A DNA stretch of 64,000 nucleotides from Stieleria magnilauensis. Its GTDB lineage: Bacteria; Planctomycetota; Planctomycetia; Pirellulales; Pirellulaceae. The DNA is taken from contig CP036432.1 in the NCBI GenBank assembly GCA_007753675.1, forward strand, positions 7,876,233 to 7,940,232. The letters run 5' to 3'. Below, piece by piece: positions 51,744 to 60,794 of the stretch. A model generated the notes under the pieces. The model did not search any database, was not told the DNA's origin, and saw only the letters and a list, made by a program, of their open reading frames with translations. The translations under genes and the position numbers were made by a program. Numbering within the stretch: the first letter of the stretch is position 1; each line of letters starts with the position of its first letter.

Positions 51744-52419
51744 ATTAGTCGTCTTTGACATGGCAGGAACAACGGTGGACGAGGACAACGTGGTCTACAA
51801 GACTGTTCGTGCCGCGATCAATGCTGCCGGATATCAGTTCACGCAAGCTCAAGTGCAAGCGACAGGGGCCGGGAAAGAGAAGTCACAAGCCATTCGCGAT
51901 GTCCTGGCACTCGACGGCAACGCCCACGACGAAGAAGAGATCGCCGCGATCTTTGCCGATTTCAAAGTGCGTTTGCGGAGCGCCTATGACGAGTTGGATG
52001 TGAAGGAGCAGCCGGGCGCGAGTGAGTTGTTTCGACAGCTTCGTCAACGTGGGGTCCGCGTCGTGTTGAACACCGGTTATGACCGTGACACCGCGAGCAA
52101 CTTGATCCGCAAGATCGGCTGGAGTGTCGGCGAGGATTTCGACGGTCTGGTTACGGCATCGGATGTCAGCCGCGGTCGGCCTCACGGCGACATGATCATC
52201 AAGGCGATGAAGGATCTGTCGATTCAGTCTGCCGAGAACGTGGCGAAAGTCGGTGACTCTCAAATCGACATTCATGAAGGCCAAGACGCCGGCTGTGCGA
52301 TGTGCATCGGGATCACGACAGGCGCTCAGTCACGCGAGTTGCTCGCCCAGGCGAAACCGACACACATTATCGACCGGTTGATGGATCTGCCTCCATTGCT
52401 CGATGCGTCCGCCGGATGA
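51736..52419 (+). CDS. Phosphonatase-like HAD hydrolase, TIGR03351 family
   Basis: GTG 51736 overlaps the oxidoreductase stop by 8 bp. The 227-aa product has the HAD nucleophile motif VVFDMAGTTVDE, motif II Thr in NTGYDR, a Lys-equivalent Arg in SRGRPHGD and acidic motif IV VGDSQIDI. The DxAGTT start is that of phosphonoacetaldehyde hydrolase relatives. It probably cleaves or dephosphorylates a phosphonate-derived metabolite made by the neighbouring oxidase. Confidence 0.88.
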   Translation: MIELVVFDMAGTTVDEDNVVYKTVRAAINAAGYQFTQAQVQATGAGKEKSQAIRDVLALDGNAHDEEEIAAIFADFKVRLRSAYDELDVKEQPGASELFRQLRQRGVRVVLNTGYDRDTASNLIRKIGWSVGEDFDGLVTASDVSRGRPHGDMIIKAMKDLSIQSAENVAKVGDSQIDIHEGQDAGCAMCIGITTGAQSRELLAQAKPTHIIDRLMDLPPLLDASAG

Positions 52420-52629
52420 GGATACGCCGAGTCGCCGTAACGCAGAGTGATCTTGTTTTCTCGTGAATTGCGTTCGCCAATGCCACGCGTTTTCGACTCC
52501 ACGAAAATCGGAGAAAGCCGCAACGACGCCGCAAACCTGCTTCGGTTTGTCGTTGTTGCGACTGCGACGTCTCCAAGATGTCTATAGTGGTTGGAGACGA
52601 CTGTGCAAACCGGCAATCGAGGAGTTGAG

Positions 52630-53715
52630 ATGAACGTACGCATTCCTGCTACCTGTTGTGTGTTGTTCTGCCTGATGATGCCGCTAAGGATGCAAGCGGA
52701 GGATGGGGAGGAATCGGAAACGCACTCTGTTCGAGTTCAGGTGCTGTTAGTCGAGTCCAACGGTAAACTTGATCATGACGATCGTCTCCGGTTGTCAGGA
52801 CCAATCGAAGAGGTGATGGATGCGGTCAGTGACCTCACCGCTCAGGGCAAGGCGACGATCGCCAATCACGCTGAGCTGACGGTCTTGGAAGGGCAGCAGA
52901 CCATGCTTCAGGTAGGCGAAACGGTGGCGATTCGAACCGGCACCGTGCGAACCGGCACCGTGCGAACGGGTACCGTGCGAACCGGCAGCGGCCGTGAATC
53001 GAATGTCTACCAGGACGTCAGTATTGGAACGTTGATCAAGCTGACGACCGAGGTCGTGGACAACCAGGTGCTCATTGAACTGGACTTCTCAAAGTCGTTT
53101 GTGGCGCCCCGTGGCGATGACGATCAATCCGAGCGACCTCAAGGCACGTCGCAGCTGACTCATCAAACCACACTGCGAATCAAGAACGGCACTGCGCAAA
53201 TGATCGGCAGAATCATGTCGCGAGAATCCGACGATCGGAGCGCTGCGGTTCAGCTGATCGTATCCGCCGATATCCTGGAGTCTTCGGAAATGGGCCAAAT
53301 AACAAGATTCAGGACCAACCCCCGGCAACCCGCACGCAGTTTCTCTGCCAACAGTCGTTTCGCTGATCGGTCGAGTCGCGGAGCTTCCTCACGGACGCCG
53401 CCGGAGGAGGTCCTTCGCCGAATCGCCACGGCAATGTTTGATAGGGCGGACGCCGATCAAGATGGGATGATTTCAGAAAGCGAATTGCCTCGCCTTTCCC
53501 CGCGCGACGACAGCGCAGAGCCTCCGATCAAAAAGGAGCAGTACCAGGACTGGTTTTCGTCCCACTATCCGCGAAGCCGCAGCGGCGGGGCTCCGTCGAG
53601 CTTGGGACGCCGCCCGAGTTCATTGCAACCGCAAGCTCGGCCGCAAGAGTCGCAGCCCAAAGGGGAATTTGACGAAGAAAGCAGCGTCGAAGGCCCAGAG
53701 TCTGGCGACGAATGA
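52630..53715 (+). CDS. Secretin-like domain protein with EF-hand
   Basis: ATG 52630 gives 361 aa with signal peptide (CCVLFCLMMPLRMQA). The middle resembles a short secretin core: VLEGQQTMLQVGETVAIRTG, then a four-fold Arg-Thr-Gly-Thr-Val coding repeat, then LIKLTTEVVDNQVLIELDFS. A perfect EF-hand loop (DADQDGMISESE) lies near residue 275, and a Ser/Arg/Pro-rich tail follows. Too short for a full secretin, so it may be an unrelated envelope protein using that fold. Confidence 0.7.
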   Translation: MNVRIPATCCVLFCLMMPLRMQAEDGEESETHSVRVQVLLVESNGKLDHDDRLRLSGPIEEVMDAVSDLTAQGKATIANHAELTVLEGQQTMLQVGETVAIRTGTVRTGTVRTGTVRTGSGRESNVYQDVSIGTLIKLTTEVVDNQVLIELDFSKSFVAPRGDDDQSERPQGTSQLTHQTTLRIKNGTAQMIGRIMSRESDDRSAAVQLIVSADILESSEMGQITRFRTNPRQPARSFSANSRFADRSSRGASSRTPPEEVLRRIATAMFDRADADQDGMISESELPRLSPRDDSAEPPIKKEQYQDWFSSHYPRSRSGGAPSSLGRRPSSLQPQARPQESQPKGEFDEESSVEGPESGDE

Positions 53716-54171
53716 AGCTAGTGCTCCTTGTCACCTTGCGTTTCAGGTAGGCGGTAGTGGACGAGGCGACGAGTCCCTGGCACCGTGCCGACTGCAGAGG
53801 ACTCGTCGCCTCGTCCACTACCCGAAAACAGATAGGCTGGTTTCGATCGCGCATGAACGTCGATCTCAGCGTCGGATGGCGCGGTCGGCCAGGATGCAGA
53901 GGACTCGTCGCCTCGTCCACTACCCGAAAACAGATAGGCTGGTTTCGATCGCGGTTGAACGTCGATCTCAGCGTCGGATGGCGCGGTCGGCCAGGATGCA
54001 GAGGACTCGTCGCCTCGTCCACTACCCGAAAACAGATAGGCTGGTTTCGATCGCGGTTGAACGTCGATCTCAGCGTCGGATGGCGCGGTCGGCCAGGATG
54101 CAGAGGACTCGTCGCCTCGTCCACTACCCGAAAACAGATAGGCTGGTTTCGATCGCGGTTGAACGTCGATC
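53716..54171. other. Repeat-filled convergent intergenic region
   Basis: The 456 bp between the secretin-like gene and the SH3 gene consist almost entirely of repeats: the full family A palindrome at 53721-53822 and the 102-bp tandem array listed separately. There is no supported gene. Confidence 0.8.
53721..53822. repeat. Palindromic repeat element, family A copy 2
   Basis: It has the same organisation as the copy at 10525-10626: leader beginning gtgctccttgtcaccttgcg, a 24-bp left arm at 53753-53776 and its perfect complement at 53799-53822. Between convergent genes. Confidence 0.8.
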
Positions 54172-54201
54172 TCAGCGTCGGATGGCGCGGTCGGCCAGGA
54201 T
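53794..54201. repeat. 102-bp tandem repeat, four copies, including a gene 3' end
   Basis: Copies start at 53794, 53896, 53998 and 54100 and are nearly identical. Each holds the family A right arm, a 60-bp unique stretch, and the segment gcgtcggatggcgcggtcgg. In the fourth copy that segment is the real 3' end (last ten codons including stop) of the SH3-domain gene at 54172. The array therefore arose by tandem duplication of that gene end with downstream repeat. Confidence 0.88.
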
Positions 54202-56307
54202 GTGTGGGGTGCTCATGCCTTCGAGCAGTTTCTCGTTGCCGCTGACGGCGACTTTGCTGTTGAGATGGTTGCGAAGGTTCACGCCTGGATAGGGCGTGAC
54301 GTAGGCGATCGTCAGTCCCGCGTCGTCGGTCAATGCATACGGCGGGCTGTTGGCACGCGACGAATAGACTTGGACCAGGTAGCCGGTCGCGGTGCCGGTG
54401 GCCGAATCGAGTGACGACTGGGTCGGCAGCGATGCGGCGGCCGGCGACGGACTGAACGGTGTTTGAGAGACATCGGACGGCTGGGATGCGGTGGTCGCGA
54501 GCGAGCCGGCTTGTTGCACCGCCGTGTCGATCGGTTGAACGTTGCCGGCCAGCGACGCGGATTGAATGGTTGTCGCGCCATCACGCCGGGCGGCGACGTT
54601 GCGATAGCGTTGTGCGAGGTTGAGCACCTCACGCGTCCGCGTCGCGTTGTTGACGTCGCCGGAACGGAGTAGCCGTTCGGTGTGGCGGATCAGCGGATCC
54701 AGTTCGTCCGCGGACGCGCCCTCGGCCATCAATTTGGAAAGGATTTGGCTGATCGCGTCCACGTCGGCACCGGCCACCGCATCTTCGACACGTGCGATTT
54801 GATCCACCGTCACGATCCGCGACGGCACGGCGGGTCGGGGTGGGATGGGCGCCAACGTTGTGGCCTGGAGTGCTCCGGTTTGCATCACGCCCGACGGTGC
54901 CACGGCGGGGGACTGCATTGCCAGAGACTGGTCCTGCCCGGACAGCGTGTGCGGAGCCGGCGGGGCCGGGTATTGGGCTTGGGGCAAGTGCGCCAAGCTA
55001 CCCGGCTGCGCGGACGCGAGCGACGCCGGCGGCGTGTCGAGCGAACGTCCCGAGCCGACCATCCAGCGGCGATCGGCCGGCGAGTTCGGTTGAAACGCGT
55101 TGGCGTGGGAGGAATCGATTTCGACCAACCGGGGCGGGCTGATGAAGTTCGCCACGACATCGGTCATGCGGCGCAGGGGTTCCGCGATGGCCGAGGCGGC
55201 TGCCGCGGCACCGTTGGCCGGCAGTTCAGTCAATCGGTCGGCGCTGAGGATGGATTGGGAATCCGCGTCGGCGGAAAATCCGGCGTCGGCTGTTTCGACC
55301 GAATCGTCTTTCCACCCCGCCTTCAAGCCGCTTCCGATCACGGCGCCGCGGTCTTCAAAGTCCTCGGCTTGTGCACCTCGATGAAATTGGATCGCGCGAT
55401 CGGCGACCGTCCGCGGTTGTGGCCGCCGGGGATCGCTGTTGTCCGCCATGCTGTTGGCTGCAACGCTGTTTTCCGGCGCCGGTTTCAATTCGGGAATCAC
55501 ATCGGTTTCGCGGAGTGCATCGGTCTGTGTCCCACGGCGTGTGGACTTCGCCAACGGTTGCAGGGAAGACGGCGAGCCGTCGGCGGCATGGAGCCTTGCA
55601 GGTTTGGGATCCGCGTCGGTGCTGTTTTCGGTGTCGGTGTTCAATGCGACGGCGGCGACGTCGCTGCGAGGTTGCAAGTCGGGTTCGGCACGGGCCACGC
55701 GTTCGGCCAATTGTTCGGCGCTCTCGACGACGTCACCGCGGTGAATCCAGCGGAATTCGCCCGAGGGTGGAACGATTCGCAGCCAGGTTTTGCTGCCCGT
55801 TGATCCTTCGCGTTCATTTTTTCCCAACACAAAAACGACTTCGCCGGCATCGAGCTGGACTTGCCAGCGATAACGTCGTGCTTTTCCCAGCCGGGTTCCA
55901 ATCCAAGCGACCGTTTTGTCTTCGCGGATGGTCGCCGTTGTTTCGTCTGCGGACAGTTCCACCGCGTCGGCCGGCATCCAGCAAAAACTATTCTCCGGCG
56001 GCCGGACACCCAGCCAGCCATCGGCGGTCTCGACATAGACCTCCAGTTCTTGCCCGCGGCGCAGGGGTTCGGTGCGATAGTGGTCGTTGCCGGGGCCGCA
56101 TCGGGTGAACGCAGCGGGCTCGGCAACAAACACGATGTAGGGAGCCGCGTCTTCGTTCTCGGCCGCGGCGGCTGCGGGTTCCTGTGCCCGTGATTCGGGG
56201 GCCAGGGCGATGGGAACGACGAAGCCGAGCGTCAGTGGAAACAGCAGGGGCAGCGCGGCTAGCGTGCCGCGGGCGCAAAATCGTTTCGTGTGTGACAAGA
56301 CATCCAT
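54172..56307 (-). CDS. Secreted protein with two SH3-like domains, 711 aa
   Basis: ATG 56307 is followed by a signal peptide (LAALPLLFPLTLGFVVPIAL region). Two bacterial SH3-like modules follow: CGPGNDHYRTEPLRRGQELE to WMPADAVEL, and TVAWIGTRLGKARRYRWQVQ to RWIHRGDVV. The remainder is low-complexity Ala/Pro/Ser-rich with a C-terminal helical part (LVQVYSSRANSPPYAL). Probably envelope or cell-wall associated. Its last ten codons are duplicated in the downstream tandem array. Confidence 0.8.
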   Translation of the reverse strand: MDVLSHTKRFCARGTLAALPLLFPLTLGFVVPIALAPESRAQEPAAAAAENEDAAPYIVFVAEPAAFTRCGPGNDHYRTEPLRRGQELEVYVETADGWLGVRPPENSFCWMPADAVELSADETTATIREDKTVAWIGTRLGKARRYRWQVQLDAGEVVFVLGKNEREGSTGSKTWLRIVPPSGEFRWIHRGDVVESAEQLAERVARAEPDLQPRSDVAAVALNTDTENSTDADPKPARLHAADGSPSSLQPLAKSTRRGTQTDALRETDVIPELKPAPENSVAANSMADNSDPRRPQPRTVADRAIQFHRGAQAEDFEDRGAVIGSGLKAGWKDDSVETADAGFSADADSQSILSADRLTELPANGAAAAASAIAEPLRRMTDVVANFISPPRLVEIDSSHANAFQPNSPADRRWMVGSGRSLDTPPASLASAQPGSLAHLPQAQYPAPPAPHTLSGQDQSLAMQSPAVAPSGVMQTGALQATTLAPIPPRPAVPSRIVTVDQIARVEDAVAGADVDAISQILSKLMAEGASADELDPLIRHTERLLRSGDVNNATRTREVLNLAQRYRNVAARRDGATTIQSASLAGNVQPIDTAVQQAGSLATTASQPSDVSQTPFSPSPAAASLPTQSSLDSATGTATGYLVQVYSSRANSPPYALTDDAGLTIAYVTPYPGVNLRNHLNSKVAVSGNEKLLEGMSTPHILADRAIRR

Positions 56308-56489
56308 GTCGAGTGTGTTCCGTCGCGAGTGATGGTGTTCCAGGCGACCCGTCGGCCGGCAGAGCTGCAATCAAGCCTGGGACATAACCGACTTTGGGGT
56401 GTGGAATCAAGATAGAACCGAAACCGGCCGGTTAGTCGACCGGCGACTGAGCGATCCGCTGTTGGGGGTGATCCGCTGTTGGGGGCACC

Positions 56490-57230
56490 TCAGTCCTGGG
56501 AGCCTTCCGGGTGCCGGGGCAGATAGATGTCGATTTGGTTTTCCTGGAAGATTCGAAATTTGACGCCATGGGCCCAGAGCGTGAAATAGCTTTCAAACGG
56601 GTCGGTCAGCCCCGTTTGCTCGGCATAGAACGGCCACATCAGGTAGTCGCGAAGCATCGCATCGCAGGCGATGAAGTAGTAGGCCGGACGTAGCAATTCG
56701 GCGTGCGGGTCGACTCCCGCGACTTTTTCGGTCAGGGCGGGGGCGTGATCCAAGAACACGTTCAGCAGTTCGGTGCGTTCGTGTGGCTGTTTGGGGTGTT
56801 TCGGGGGGATGCCTTCCAGGACCCGGATTTTGGGTGGCGAGGTGAGTCGCAGGGCGACATGCGTGTCGCCGACGGCCTCGGCGAGTTGCTGCAAACCTTG
56901 GATCCAGGTCACGGCGTGGTGCTCGGCCAGTTCGGGCGACAGGGGGGCCGGGGAGCGGACGATGAAAAACGCGTCGCGTCCGCCTTGGGGGCGTCGATCA
57001 TCACCGGCGGCCTGGTAGGCGCTCTGCAATCGGTCGGAAAGTTGGTCTCCTTGCCGCAGGGCATCAAAAAGGCCGTTGAGGTCGCCGCCGTCTGGCCGAA
57101 AGAGCTGGAAGAATCCGATCAATGATTCCGATTCGCTCAATTCCGGTCCGGGGCTGCATGGGGTTTGTTCGCCACACCCGGATCCGGCGGCAAGTTCGCG
57201 GCAACGTTCAACAAAAGCGGTGGTGGTCAT
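56490..57230 (-). CDS. Hypothetical protein, 246 aa
   Basis: The ATG at 57230 (MTTTAFVERCRELAAGSGCG) is preferred over 57254. The product is soluble with several Cys in the first 30 residues and a long alpha/beta-looking body ending DIYLPRHPEGSQD. No motif or family is recognised. Divergent from rpsB. Confidence 0.65.
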   Translation of the reverse strand: MTTTAFVERCRELAAGSGCGEQTPCSPGPELSESESLIGFFQLFRPDGGDLNGLFDALRQGDQLSDRLQSAYQAAGDDRRPQGGRDAFFIVRSPAPLSPELAEHHAVTWIQGLQQLAEAVGDTHVALRLTSPPKIRVLEGIPPKHPKQPHERTELLNVFLDHAPALTEKVAGVDPHAELLRPAYYFIACDAMLRDYLMWPFYAEQTGLTDPFESYFTLWAHGVKFRIFQENQIDIYLPRHPEGSQD

Positions 57231-57586
57231 GATGATCAAACACACGAGGTGCAAAGAAAGTTCATGAGAGTTGTAGCAAAGGGTCCAGCATCAAGCGTCC
57301 CCGGTGAAACCTGAAACCTGAAACCTGAAACCTGAAACCTGAGCCATCCCGCCCCTTACTCTTGTCGCGGGGCTGGCGTTCGGCTACCCTCTCCGCCCCG
57401 GCGGAAAACACGTCGTTTTTCTGCTTTGTCTACCTTTTTTGTCCGCGTGATTCGGGATGAAGGGCCCCGCTGGTCGGGGGTGTGCTGTGGATCGCTGTTG
57501 ATCTGCCCCGCACATCTGTCCCTGGGAACGGTCTTTTGCCGTTTCGTGATGCCCACGCCGACACTCCACCTGGAGAAACTGTCTCG
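57231..57586. other. Divergent promoter/leader region of rpsB with heptamer repeat
   Basis: The 356 bp include a five-fold repeat of cctgaaa (about 57306-57342). The rest is the 5' leader of rpsB. No gene is supported and no ribosomal-protein leader structure was identified. Confidence 0.55.
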
Positions 57587-58411
57587 ATGTCTAATCCGAT
57601 CGTTCAAGAGATGATTGAAGCTGGTGTCCATTTTGGTCACCGGACGAGTTTGTGGAACCCGAAGATGAAGCCTTACATCTTCGGCAGCAAGAACCAGATC
57701 CACATTTTGGATATCCGGGAAACGCTTCGCGGGATGCTCCGTGCGAAGAAGTACCTCGGGCAAGTCGCCTCGGGCGGTTCCTTGATTCTGTTCGTCGGAA
57801 CCAAGCGTCAGGCCGGCGAAGCGATCGAAGAGCAGGCGAGTCGCTGCGGAATGCCGTTCGTCAGCGAGCGTTGGTTGGGCGGCACGTTGACCAACTTCCG
57901 TACCATTCGCAGCCGACTGGGGCGTTTGGAAGAACTGGAATCGATTCGCGGAAGTGACGCGATCAACAGTTACAGCAAGAAGATGCAATCGGCGCTCAAC
58001 CGCGAGTACCGAAAGATGTATCGCAACTTGAACGGTCTGCGGACGATGAACCGCTTGCCCGAATGTTTGTTCATTGTCGATCCGGGCAAAGAGCGAAACG
58101 CGGTTCGTGAAGCGAAACGGTTGGGCATCACCACGGTGGGCTTGATTGATACCGACAGTGACCCGTCCCTGATCGATCTTCCGATCCCCGGCAACGACGA
58201 CGGGATTCGAAGCATCGAATTGATCCTGAAACAACTGGCGGACGCCGTCAACAGCGGCAAGGGACAAGCCGACATCGGGGCTCCCCCGGCACCGGCCGAA
58301 GCGGCGCCCGCTGCAGCCGAGGCTCCTGCGGCCGAAGCCGCCGCGCCGGCGGAACCCGCCGCCGAGGCGACCGCCGAACCCGGAGCAGCCGAAGCGGCTC
58401 CTGAAGCCTAG
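57587..58411 (+). CDS. rpsB: 30S ribosomal protein S2
   Basis: ATG 57587 has a ggag-type ribosome binding site 10 bp upstream; the longer frame from 57482 is not protein-like. The 274-aa product contains the S2 motifs EAGVHFGHRTSLWNPKMKPY, ILFVGTKRQA and the ERWLGGTLTNFRTI segment. The final 45 residues are an Ala/Pro/Glu-rich tail longer than in E. coli, as in other planctomycetes. First gene of the rpsB-tsf-pyrH-frr order. Confidence 0.97.
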   Translation: MSNPIVQEMIEAGVHFGHRTSLWNPKMKPYIFGSKNQIHILDIRETLRGMLRAKKYLGQVASGGSLILFVGTKRQAGEAIEEQASRCGMPFVSERWLGGTLTNFRTIRSRLGRLEELESIRGSDAINSYSKKMQSALNREYRKMYRNLNGLRTMNRLPECLFIVDPGKERNAVREAKRLGITTVGLIDTDSDPSLIDLPIPGNDDGIRSIELILKQLADAVNSGKGQADIGAPPAPAEAAPAAAEAPAAEAAAPAEPAAEATAEPGAAEAAPEA

Positions 58412-58462
58412 GCACATCCCCACTCAAACGACACAAAACACTTAGTCGAATAACGACTTATC

Positions 58463-58471
58463 TGGAGGAAA
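58463..58471 (+). promoter_or_regulatory. Strong ribosome binding site of tsf
   Basis: The sequence tggaggaa ends four bases before the tsf ATG, an almost perfect anti-Shine-Dalgarno match and the strongest in the window. It sets the tsf start. Confidence 0.85.
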
Positions 58472-58473
58472 CA

Positions 58474-59454
58474 ATGGCGATTTCAGCCAAAGACGTAAGC
58501 GAACTGCGCAAGTCCACCGGTGCCGGCATGATGGACTGCAAGAAAGCATTGCAAGAGTCCGGTGGCGACATCGAAGGCGCGTTGGACTATCTGCGCAAGA
58601 AAGGCCAAAAGGTTGCCGCCAAGCGTGCCGACCGCGAAGCCAACGAAGGCGTCGTGGTTGCGTTGGTCGAAGGCGGCAAGGGCGTGTTGTTGTCGCTCAG
58701 CTGCGAAACGGATTTCGTGGCAAAGAACGATGACTTCATCGTGTTTGCCGAAAAGCTGGCCAAGCTTGCCTTGGACAACGGTGCCTCGACCAAAGAAGAA
58801 ATCGGCGCGCTGGAATTGGACGGCCAAACCGTCGCCGAGAAACTGGTCGAACGCACCGGAACGATCGGCGAGAAGATCGAGATCGCGGATTTCCAAACGA
58901 TCGAAGGCGACAATCTGGCGTCGTACATTCACGCCGGAAGCAAGATCGGCGTGTTGTTGTCCTACAAGGACGGCGGCAAGGACGATGCCGGCGATTTCTT
59001 CCGCAAGGTCGCGATGCACGTCGCCGCAATGAAGCCTTCGATCCTGACGCCCGACGAGTTCGACGAAGAACTGGTCGCCAAGGAAACCGAGGCGCTGCAA
59101 GGACAGATCAAGGTCGAAAACGAAGACCGTGCTCGGTTGGGCAAGACGCTCAAGACGGTGCCCCAGTACGCGAGCCGTTCGCAACTGACACCGGAAGTCA
59201 TGCAAAAGGTCGAAGACGACATCAAGGCTGAGCTGAAGGCCGAAGGCAAACCGGAAAAGATCTGGGACAAGATCATCCCCGGCAAGCTGGAACGCTTCAT
59301 CGCCGACAACACGCTGCTGGATCAAGAGCGGTGCCTGTTGAGCCAGTTCTACGCACTCGACGACACCAAGACCGTCGAAGCGGCCGTGAAAGAGTTCAGC
59401 CCCGAAGCCGAAGTGGTCGCGTTCAAACGCGTCGCCGTCGGTTCGGCGTCCTGA
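58474..59454 (+). CDS. tsf: Elongation factor Ts
   Basis: This is a 326-aa guanine-nucleotide exchange factor for EF-Tu. The N-terminal domain has the LRKSTGAGMMDCKKALQES motif and the core has SCETDFVAKND. A strong Shine-Dalgarno sequence (ctggaggaa) lies just before the ATG. It ends at a terminator, so pyrH is transcribed from a separate or read-through promoter. Confidence 0.97.
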   Translation: MAISAKDVSELRKSTGAGMMDCKKALQESGGDIEGALDYLRKKGQKVAAKRADREANEGVVVALVEGGKGVLLSLSCETDFVAKNDDFIVFAEKLAKLALDNGASTKEEIGALELDGQTVAEKLVERTGTIGEKIEIADFQTIEGDNLASYIHAGSKIGVLLSYKDGGKDDAGDFFRKVAMHVAAMKPSILTPDEFDEELVAKETEALQGQIKVENEDRARLGKTLKTVPQYASRSQLTPEVMQKVEDDIKAELKAEGKPEKIWDKIIPGKLERFIADNTLLDQERCLLSQFYALDDTKTVEAAVKEFSPEAEVVAFKRVAVGSAS

Positions 59455-59485
59455 TTCGATCGCAATCGAAAACGACATTCTCGGA

Positions 59486-59524
59486 AACCTCGTCGTTCCC
59501 CCTCGGGAACGACGAGGTTTTTTC
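59486..59524 (+). terminator. Rho-independent terminator after tsf
   Basis: A 14-bp perfect stem (aacctcgtcgttcc with ggaacgacgaggtt) encloses a 5-base loop and is followed by a T run. It lies 30 bp after the tsf stop and probably ends the rpsB-tsf transcript. Confidence 0.93.
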
Positions 59525-59574
59525 GTATCATCTGGCCATTCACCTGTGATCCTCACCACCAGGACCGATCGAGC

Positions 59575-60321
59575 ATGTCTGACGACTCCAACCCCACCCC
59601 ACTCCGTTATCAACGCGTCGTCCTGAAGTTAAGCGGGGAAAGCCTGGCTGATTCCGGGGGCCGAGGGATCAGCAGCCAGGAAATGTCGGATATCGCCGAA
59701 CAGATCCGCGAGGCGCACAGCAGCGGTTGTCAGATCGCGATCGTCGTCGGCGGCGGCAATATCTTGCGAGGCGCGCAGTTTTCCGGCAGCAACGCGTTGG
59801 TTCAAGAGGCGACGGCGCATTACATGGGCATGTTGGCGACGGTGATCAATTCGCTCGCCATGCAAGATGCCTTGGAAACACTCGGATTGTCGACGCGGGT
59901 GATGTCCGCCGTCCCGATGGACAAGATTGCCGAGACATTCATCCGCCGCCGTGCGATTCGGCATCTGACCAAGGGCCGGGTGATCATTTTGGCCGCCGGG
60001 ATTGGCAACCCGTTCGTCACGACCGACACCGCCGCGGCCCAGCGCGCCTTGGAAATCGATGCCGACGTCGTCTTGAAGGCGACGCGTGTCGACGGCGTGT
60101 ACAGCGACGACCCAGAGAAAAACCCCCACGCGGTGCTGTACGATCAGCTGACCTATCGCGATGTCACCGAAAAACAGCTCCGCGTCATGGACGCCACCGC
60201 GATCGCCCTCTGCCAGGAGCACAGCAAACCCATTCTTGTCTTCAACTTCAAGAAGCCGGGCAGTATCGTGCGGGCAATTAGCGGCGAAACGGTGGGAACC
60301 TGGATCGGATCGGAGAAGTGA
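59575..60321 (+). CDS. pyrH: UMP kinase
   Basis: This is a 248-aa amino-acid-kinase-fold enzyme that phosphorylates UMP to UDP with ATP. Family motifs are VLKLSGESLADSGGRGIS near the N-terminus, IVVGGGNILRGAQ, the TTDTAAAQRALEIDADVVLK stretch and DGVYSDDPEKNP. Normal length. Neighbours rpsB, tsf and frr are in the classic order. Confidence 0.97.
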   Translation: MSDDSNPTPLRYQRVVLKLSGESLADSGGRGISSQEMSDIAEQIREAHSSGCQIAIVVGGGNILRGAQFSGSNALVQEATAHYMGMLATVINSLAMQDALETLGLSTRVMSAVPMDKIAETFIRRRAIRHLTKGRVIILAAGIGNPFVTTDTAAAQRALEIDADVVLKATRVDGVYSDDPEKNPHAVLYDQLTYRDVTEKQLRVMDATAIALCQEHSKPILVFNFKKPGSIVRAISGETVGTWIGSEK

Positions 60322-60794
60322 TTTCCCCGCTTTCGCACTTCACATGCACGTTTCGAAGCCACACTCCTGGCAGCAGGGTCGAGCGTAGCGAGAGGCATGC
60401 GCATCACGTCAAGAAGTAACCCTCCCGTGTGCGGGAGGGGCGAGCGCAGCGAGGGGAGGGTTTCCGCGGCCCCGCGCCCACCGATGCCAACAACGACGCC
60501 AAAGCACCCTCCCCGCTCCGAGCGCAAACTCCTCCGCGACCCTCCCAAAGGGAGGGTGACTTCAATTCAGTGACGAACCGACGGCATCACTTGATGCGTA
60601 TGGGGTCGATCGCAGTGAGGGGAGGGCCGAACGTTGAATCGCTGCGTTCACTCCGATAAAGATGAGCCGCCCGCGGGCGATCCAATTCGACACCGGGGCG
60701 GTATCTTGTTCCAGACGGACGACGCCACACGCCGATCTAAAAAAAGCTAGACTCATAATCTGTCGACACCACTCTAACCCCAAGGATGCTCAAC
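60322..60794. other. Intergenic region with GC hairpins
   Basis: The 473 bp between pyrH and frr hold two short perfect hairpins: ccctcccg/cgggaggg at 60420-60439 and accctccc/gggagggt at 60542-60558. Between them are Arg-rich-looking frames with gcgagcgcagcgagg units. These look like the short repeated G/C-rich elements common in planctomycete intergenes. No gene is supported. The frr promoter should be near the end. Confidence 0.6.
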
